Source: Embiotoca jacksoni
Lineage: Eukaryota; Chordata; Actinopteri; Embiotocidae
DNA: 64,000 bases
Assembly: GCA_022577435.1 (NCBI GenBank)
Contig: JAKOON010000096.1
Coordinates: forward strand, 748,001-812,000
Reading direction: 5' to 3'
This document shows positions 59,061-64,000 of this stretch, one piece after another. Numbering within the stretch: the stretch's first letter is position 1; each line of letters starts with the position of its first letter. Made by a program: the position numbers and the translations under genes. Under the pieces are notes generated by a model that worked only from the letters and a program-made list of their open reading frames with translations, was not told the origin of the DNA and made no database searches.

Positions 59061-60983
59061 ATGGATCGTTTTGTAACTCGACCAAACAACTCCACAAGCA
59101 CAAGAGAGATACCCTCCACCTCAGAAACCACCGGTGAAAATGCAAGTGGCGAGGCGGCACCTGCTGCTGATGTAGCAGCTGATAAGGGTAAGCGCAAACG
59201 AGAGAAGACCCAAAAATATACAGATAATTATCTGAAGTTTGGATTTACCTTCAAGGAGACTGATGGCATTGAATTACCAATGTGTGTCATTTGTTCTACT
59301 GTGCTGTCAAACGAATCTATGAAGCCATCAAAGCTGCAGCATCACTTGGAGACAACCCACAGCCACTTAAAAGACAAACCTGTTGAATACTTCCAAACTA
59401 GTCTCAAATCCCTCCAAGGTCAACAGACATTGATGATAAAATCAGCCAAAGTTGGTTAGCTCATTTTGAAATGCTCTTATCAAGTTGCTCTTCGGATTGC
59501 CCAGAAGAAACAGCCATACACACTTGGAGAGGATTTAATGTTGCCTTCAGCAATTGACATGTGTAAAACAATGTGTGGGAATGATATTGACATTAATAAA
59601 CTGAAAACTATTCCAGTGTCGGACACAACCATTGCGCGCCGTTTTGACGAGATGGCATTTGATGTGAGGGTGCAACTGATAGAGAAGCTGAGGTTGGCAG
59701 ATGCATTTGCATTACAATTGGATGAATCAACAGATGTGTCAAAGGACGCCGAGCTTCTGGCGTTTGTGCGTTTTGTCGATCAAAATGTCGATCAAAAATT
59801 CCTCCAGCATTTGCTGGAGGAATTTTTGTTTCGTAAGCGGCTTCCTGAACGTACAACTAGTTCTGAAACCTTCAAAGTGATTGATGTTTTTTTCAGAGAA
59901 AATCACATTCCGTGGGCAAAATGTATTGCGCTGTGCACCGACCGTACAAGAGCCATGGCTGGTTTAAAAAGTGGACTAATCGCACTTGTAAAGGATATGG
60001 CTCCGCAAGTGATTTGGACGCACTGCATGCTACACAGGGAGTCATTTGTTGCCAAAGATGAGTTGCTGAATTGTCAGATGTCATGGACTCAGTCGTGAAA
60101 GTTGTCAATATAGTCAAGAAGAGTGAAAATGCGTCTCTTCTCTAATAGAGATTAGAGCTGTTGAGGGAGAAGAACACACTGTACCATTCTGAGGTTCGAT
60201 GGCTTTCACGTGGAACAGTGTTGTCACGTGTGTTGGCAATGCGCACGTCTATTCGGGAGTTTTTACTTCTCCAAAAGCGCATAGAGCTGGCTGCACTTTT
60301 CATTGACAATGTCTGGGTCACCAAACTTGCATATCTTACTGACATTTTTGCTGAGCTAAACAAACTTAACAGTTCTATGCAAGGTCGCAATACACATGCC
60401 ATTCAGCTGTATGACAGAATGGAAGGCTTCCTCAAAAAAATCAGAAGATGGAGGGAGCGCGTCGAGGAGGGAATATTTTCCATTTTTCCATCAGTGGATG
60501 AGCTGGGAGATTCTGCTGTGCTCTCTCCCCTTCCATAACACGCGCAATTCTTGCACACTTGGAGGCGCTCAACGGTCAATTTAGGAATTACTTTTCTGAG
60601 GCTGACTCCTGCCGCAGGGACGAGACACGGATACGGTTTCTATTCAGAGACAACGCAGCAGACGGCGCACGCCTGACATCAAACTATCCATCGAACTATC
60701 CACTGACAGTATGTTCAGAAACATATATGAAAGTAAAACACTCACCCAGTTCTGGATCTCCTGCCAGGAAGACTTTCCACAATTGGCAGCAAAAGCTGTG
60801 ATGAGCCTTTTGCCCTTTGCAACAACATATCTTTGCGAAAGTGGATTTTCCTCACTCACATACCTGAAAAACAAATACAGGTCAAGACTGCTGCCTGAGG
60901 CTGATATGACCCTCTGCCTAGTAACCTCCATCCATCCAAGGATAGATAAGTTGTGTGCTACTCATCAGGGTCAGACATCTCAC
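59061..60983 (+). pseudogene. ZBED5-like hAT transposase, broken
   Basis: Starts at 59061 with MDRFVTRPNN. A BED finger at 59280-59360 reads CVICSTVLSNESMKPSKLQH with a following His. An in-frame TAG at 59457 is the first break. The same frame continues with TLGEDLMLPSAIDMCKTMCG, RLADAFALQLDESTDVS (Asp region) and THCMLHRESFVAK to about 60098. After a frameshift, EVRWLSRGTVLSRV, a shifted block and the C-terminal dimerisation motif LPFATTYLCESGFSSLTYL (about 60810-60870) follow, ending at 60983. It is intronless, unlike the hAT at 33-36 kb. A palindromic insertion lies at 59793-59828. Confidence 0.82.
59793..59828. repeat. Perfect 17-bp inverted repeat with 2-nt loop inside coding sequence
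   Basis: CAAAAATTCCTCCAGCA (59793-59809) and TGCTGGAGGAATTTTTG (59812-59828) are exact complements. Just upstream, TCGATCAAAA is directly repeated (about 59777 and 59789). Together they add about 12 codons in frame. Confidence 0.85.
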
Positions 60984-61240
60984 TAATGTGGGAATAAGCC
61001 TGTGTGCCATCCACATGGCTTGAGGATTCACTGTCCCCCTACATTATGTTTAAAAAAACAAAACATGAATCTGTCCATTATTTTAATAGTTCAGTATTGT
61101 ATGTGTAACCAGAATAATTTAATCTGGGATCTTAATTATTATGTTTTGGAACTATGTTACTGTCCACTTAAGTAAGGTCGACAGGTTGTCACAGCTGTTT
61201 TCCTCTGTACACAGAAAAGTGCTGGGAGAGTCAATATTTT

Positions 61241-61465
61241 CTTTAATATGCTGGTGGCATCGAGGATACAGCCATATGGATGACCAATATTGGTAATGAA
61301 TTTGGTCACGTTCTGAATTGTGTGCTGACCAGTGGTGAAGGCGCTGGCCTCAATGAATTATGTCAAGGCTTCGTCAAGCGATACCAAGATGCTGGGGAGC
61401 CAGAGCCAGATACCATTTACTGTATGTGGTCAGGGACTGCTGCAGTGGGACAGGTGTGTGACTTT
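61241..61465 (+). pseudogene. Transposase-like fragment with YVVRDCC motif
   Basis: After a TAA, the frame gives AGGIEDTAIWMTNIGNEFGH, then VLNCVLTSGEGAGLNELC and a stretch ending in RYQDAGEPEPDTIY. One frame over, YVVRDCCSGT follows, so a 1-nt slip occurred at about 61425. I associate the NIGNE...VLT.SEG...DRDCC pattern with a family of fish transposase-derived proteins, but cannot name it. The fragment stands alone without termini. Confidence 0.4.
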
Positions 61466-61983
61466 CAAACTGTGTTTCTAGTTTAACATTTTCTCAATTT
61501 TAAAAACAATTTGGACAGAAGATCAACAGTTTTTAAAGCAGTGGAATTTTGGGAAAAGACACTTAATTTAATAGACAGCTGGGTTGCCACCTCTGAAAAT
61601 CTTTTTCTTCACTTGTTCATACATATATGCTGTCATATTAGGGCTTCACAATTGACCTTATCAAATATAATACAATACATCAGCTGCATCAAAACAAGTT
61701 CTCCTACTCTCCCTCCACAAATAACAATGCAGGCTTACAGCGAGTGATGCAGTGAGAGAAAAACCCTTGCTCAAATAAGACAAGACACTGAACTGTATTT
61801 TTTTTTTTTTTAGGTTCAGTATCAGATTCATTAAGCTGCTGCATTGAAGCTAAACACAAGAGCGTTTCCTTTCTGTTGTTCAAAGTTGATGTGCCGGTGT
61901 CATGCTGAGTTCTGTCTGCCTGCTGAGAACAGAATACAACTGTTTACATGCCTGTATGCATGTGTTTATATGCAAGACGCATA
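61466..61983. other. No gene recognised
   Basis: Unique-looking, with a poly(T) run near 61800. No motif is recognised. Confidence 0.5.
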
Positions 61984-63613
61984 TACAGTGGGTACGGAAA
62001 GTATTCAGACCCCTTTAAATTTTTCACTCTTTGTTTCATTGCAGCCATTTGCTAAAATCAAAAAAGTTCATTTTATTTCTCATTAATGTACACTCAGCAC
62101 CCCATCTTGACAGAAAAAAACAGAGATGTAGAAATTTGTGCAAATTTATTAAAAAAGAAAAACTGAAATATCACATGGTCATAAGTATTCAGACCCTTTG
62201 CTGTGACACTCATATTTAACTCACATGCTGTCCATTTCTTCTGATCCTCCTTGAGATGGTTCTACTCCTTCATTGGAGTCCAGCTGTGTTTAATTAAACT
62301 GATTGGACTTGATTAGGAAAGGCACACACCTGTCTATATAAGACCTTACAGCTCACAGTGCATGTCAGAGCAAATGAGAATCATGAGGTCGAAGGAACTG
62401 TCCAAGGAGCTCAGAGACAGAATTGTGGCAAGGCACAGATCTGGCCAAGGTTACAAAATAATTTCTGCAGCACTCAAGGTTCCTAAGAGCACAGTGGCCT
62501 CCATAATCCTTAAATGGAAGAAGTTTGGGACGACCAGAACTCTTCCTAGACCTGGCCGTCCAGCCAAACTGAGCAATCGTGGGAGAAGAGCCTTGATGAG
62601 AGAGGTAAAGAAGAACCCAAAGATCACTGTGGGCTGAGCTCCAGAGATGCAGTAGGGAGATGGGAGAAAGTTCCACAAAGTCAACTATCACTGCAGCCCT
62701 CCACCAGTCGGGGCTTTATGGCAGAGTGGCCCGACGGAAGCCTCTCCTCAGTGCAAGACATATGAAAGCCCGCATAGAGTTTGCCAAAAAGCACATGAAG
62801 GACTCCCAGACTATGAGAAATAAGATTCTCTGGTCTGATGAGACCAAGATTGAACTTTTTGGCGTTAATTCTAAGTGGTATGTGTGGAGAAAACCAGGCA
62901 CTGCTCATCACCTGCCCAATACAATCCCAACAGTGAAACATGGTGGTAGCAGCATCATGCTATGGGGTTGTTTTTCAGCTGCAGGGACAGGACGACTGGT
63001 TGCAATTGAAGGAAAGATGAATGCGGCAGAGATATCCTGGAAGAAAACCTCTTCCAGAGTGCTCTGGACCTCAGACTGGGCCGAAGGTTCACCTTCCAAC
63101 AAGACAATGACCCTGAGCACACAGCTAAAATAACAAAGGAGTGGCTTCGGAACAACTCTGTGACCATTCTTGACTGGCCCAGCCAGAGCCCTGACCTAAA
63201 CCCAATTGAGCATCTCTGGAGAGACCTGAAAATGGCTGTCCACCAATGTTCACCATCCAACCTGACGGAACTGGAGAGGATCTGCAAGGAAGAATGGCAG
63301 AGGATCCCCAAATCCAGGTGTGAAAGCTTGTTGCATCATTCCCAAGAAGACTCATGGCTGTACTAGCTCAAAAGGGTGCTTCTACTCAATACTGAGCAAA
63401 GGGTCTGAATACTTATGACCATGTGATATTTCAGTTTTTCTTTTTTAATAAATTTGCACAAATTTCTACATCTCTGTTTTTTTCTGTCAAGATGGGGTGC
63501 TGAGTGTACATTAATGAGAAATAAAATGAACTTTTTTGATTTCAGCAAATGGCTGCAATGAAACAAAGAGTGAAAAATTTAAAGGGGTCTGAATACTTTC
63601 CGTACCCACTGTA
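61984..63613 (+). mobile_element. Tc1 element, CAGTGGGTACGG family, copy C
   Basis: Ends TACAGTGGGTACGG (61984) and CCGTACCCACTGTA (63613), with TA on both sides. It is very close to copies A and B throughout. The transposase is disabled by three small indels, but the terminal repeats look intact, so it could in principle be moved by a transposase made elsewhere. Confidence 0.95.
62362..63395 (+). pseudogene. Tc1 transposase, copy C, three frameshifts
   Basis: Starts MSEQMRIMRSKELSKEL at 62362 and matches copies A and B for 90 codons. An extra G at about 62632 then shifts the frame (TGTGGGCTGAG against TGTGGCTGAG). The frame resumes at 62660 with WSDETKIELFGVNSK. Near 63025 seven bases are missing (GCGGCAGAG against GCGGCCAAGTACAGAG), shifting it again. 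FQQDNDPEH and SPDLNPIEHLWRDLK are still readable in the DNA. At about 63327 one A is missing from GTGAAAAG. The expected stop is at 63393-63395. All catalytic residues survive in the DNA, so the damage is recent. Confidence 0.92.
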
Positions 63614-63749
63614 TGTAGGTGCAAGTGAAGTATACTATTTTGGCCCAGATGGCTCCTCATAGCTACCAGTTTCTGCACATTCAATGAAATTAACATTGGC
63701 TACGTCATACAGGTGCTTATTGATGTGGAAATAATGGGAAATGCATATG

Positions 63750-64000
63750 CAGTTGAAACCAGAAGTACAGAATACACTGTGCAAAAAGACACATAACACT
63801 TTTTTTCTCACTGTCTGAAGTTAAATCAGACTAAACCTCTCCTGTTTCAGGTCTGTTAGGATTACCAAAATTATTTAACTTTTGCTAAATGTCACAATAA
63901 TGAGAAAGAGAATTTTATATTACTTTCTTTGAGGTCAAAAGTTTACATACACCAAAAGTACTATGTCTTTAAACAACGTGGGCAAGCCCAGATGATGATG
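63750..64000 (+). mobile_element. Left terminal repeat of a Sleeping Beauty-like element, cut by window end
   Basis: CAGTTGAAACCAGAAG opens at 63750. The inner direct-repeat core AAAAGTTTACATACACC is at about 63937-63953, and the outer core is mutated (AGTACAGAATACACT). The first 150 bases match the fragment at 2232-2394. The element runs past base 64000, so the transposase is not visible. Confidence 0.8.

Larger units (their letters stand above)
58645..61150 (+). mobile_element. ZBED5/Buster-like hAT element, decayed
   Basis: The left terminus CAGAGGTCTTCAACAGGGGG is at 58645. A BED-finger transposase follows in pieces, then AT-rich 3' sequence to about 61150. The complementary right terminus was not found, so the right end is probably lost. 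This is a different hAT lineage from 33073-36074. Confidence 0.7.

Noticed and set aside
1..64000. CRISPR array, bacterial operon or phage content
   Set aside because: No regularly spaced direct repeats with unique spacers, no bacterial-type gene packing; introns, SINE-like repeats and fish transposons point to a vertebrate nuclear genome.

Overview
This window looks like repeat-dense, non-coding DNA from a teleost (ray-finned fish) nuclear genome. That reading rests on the repeat content: several fish-type Tc1/mariner families, a Rex1-type LINE, an L2-clade LINE with an esterase-bearing ORF1, a BEL/Pao fragment, two kinds of hAT element with BED fingers, tRNA-headed SINE-like repeats and many solo LTRs. 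I recognise no conserved single-copy host gene. The only candidate for a spliced non-transposase gene is a basic-protein locus at about 33.0-37.8 kb, itself broken by insertions and possibly part of a high-copy element.

Layout. 1-7.8 kb: a decayed Tc1 remnant, then an L2-type LINE on the minus strand (about 6.5 kb down to 0.77 kb). A second Tc1 (790-2585) sits in the LINE 3' end, and a Sleeping Beauty-like terminal fragment sits inside that Tc1. A minus-strand BEL/Pao pol remnant follows. 7.8-22.7 kb: solo LTRs with 5-bp target duplications (7845-8799 and 17824-18404) and a weaker one at 20699-21203; copies of a dispersed repeat called R1 here; two SINE-like copies; and an L2 3' fragment (18862-19948). 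22.7-30.5 kb: a dispersed repeat (R2) invaded by a decayed Tc1, then a broken Rex1 LINE. 31.1-41.0 kb: two near-identical Tc1 copies in inverted orientation, both with an uninterrupted 346-codon transposase. They enclose a 3.0-kb hAT element that keeps five introns, and the basic-protein locus split by a solo LTR. 41-56 kb: R1, a possible retroviral-type LTR, two copies of a terminal-inverted-repeat element (R3), rearranged L2 3'UTR pieces, LTR pieces and microsatellites, plus one more solo LTR with a perfect target duplication. 56.8-64 kb: a decayed Tc1, a decayed ZBED5-like hAT, a small transposase-like fragment, a third copy of the intact-type Tc1 carrying three frameshifts, and the left end of a Sleeping Beauty-like element cut by the window edge.

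How the parts relate. The nesting gives relative ages: L2, then Tc1, then the Sleeping Beauty-like fragment; R1, then solo LTR; R2, then Tc1; basic-protein locus, then hAT and solo LTR. The CAGTGGGTACGG Tc1 family appears youngest, because its copies agree closely and two keep the full DDE triad. The least explained material is at 32.9-38.4 kb, where a spliced basic protein lies among six copies of a 14-bp motif, and at 8.27-8.43 kb, where an LTR carries four hairpin units whose stems appear to co-vary.
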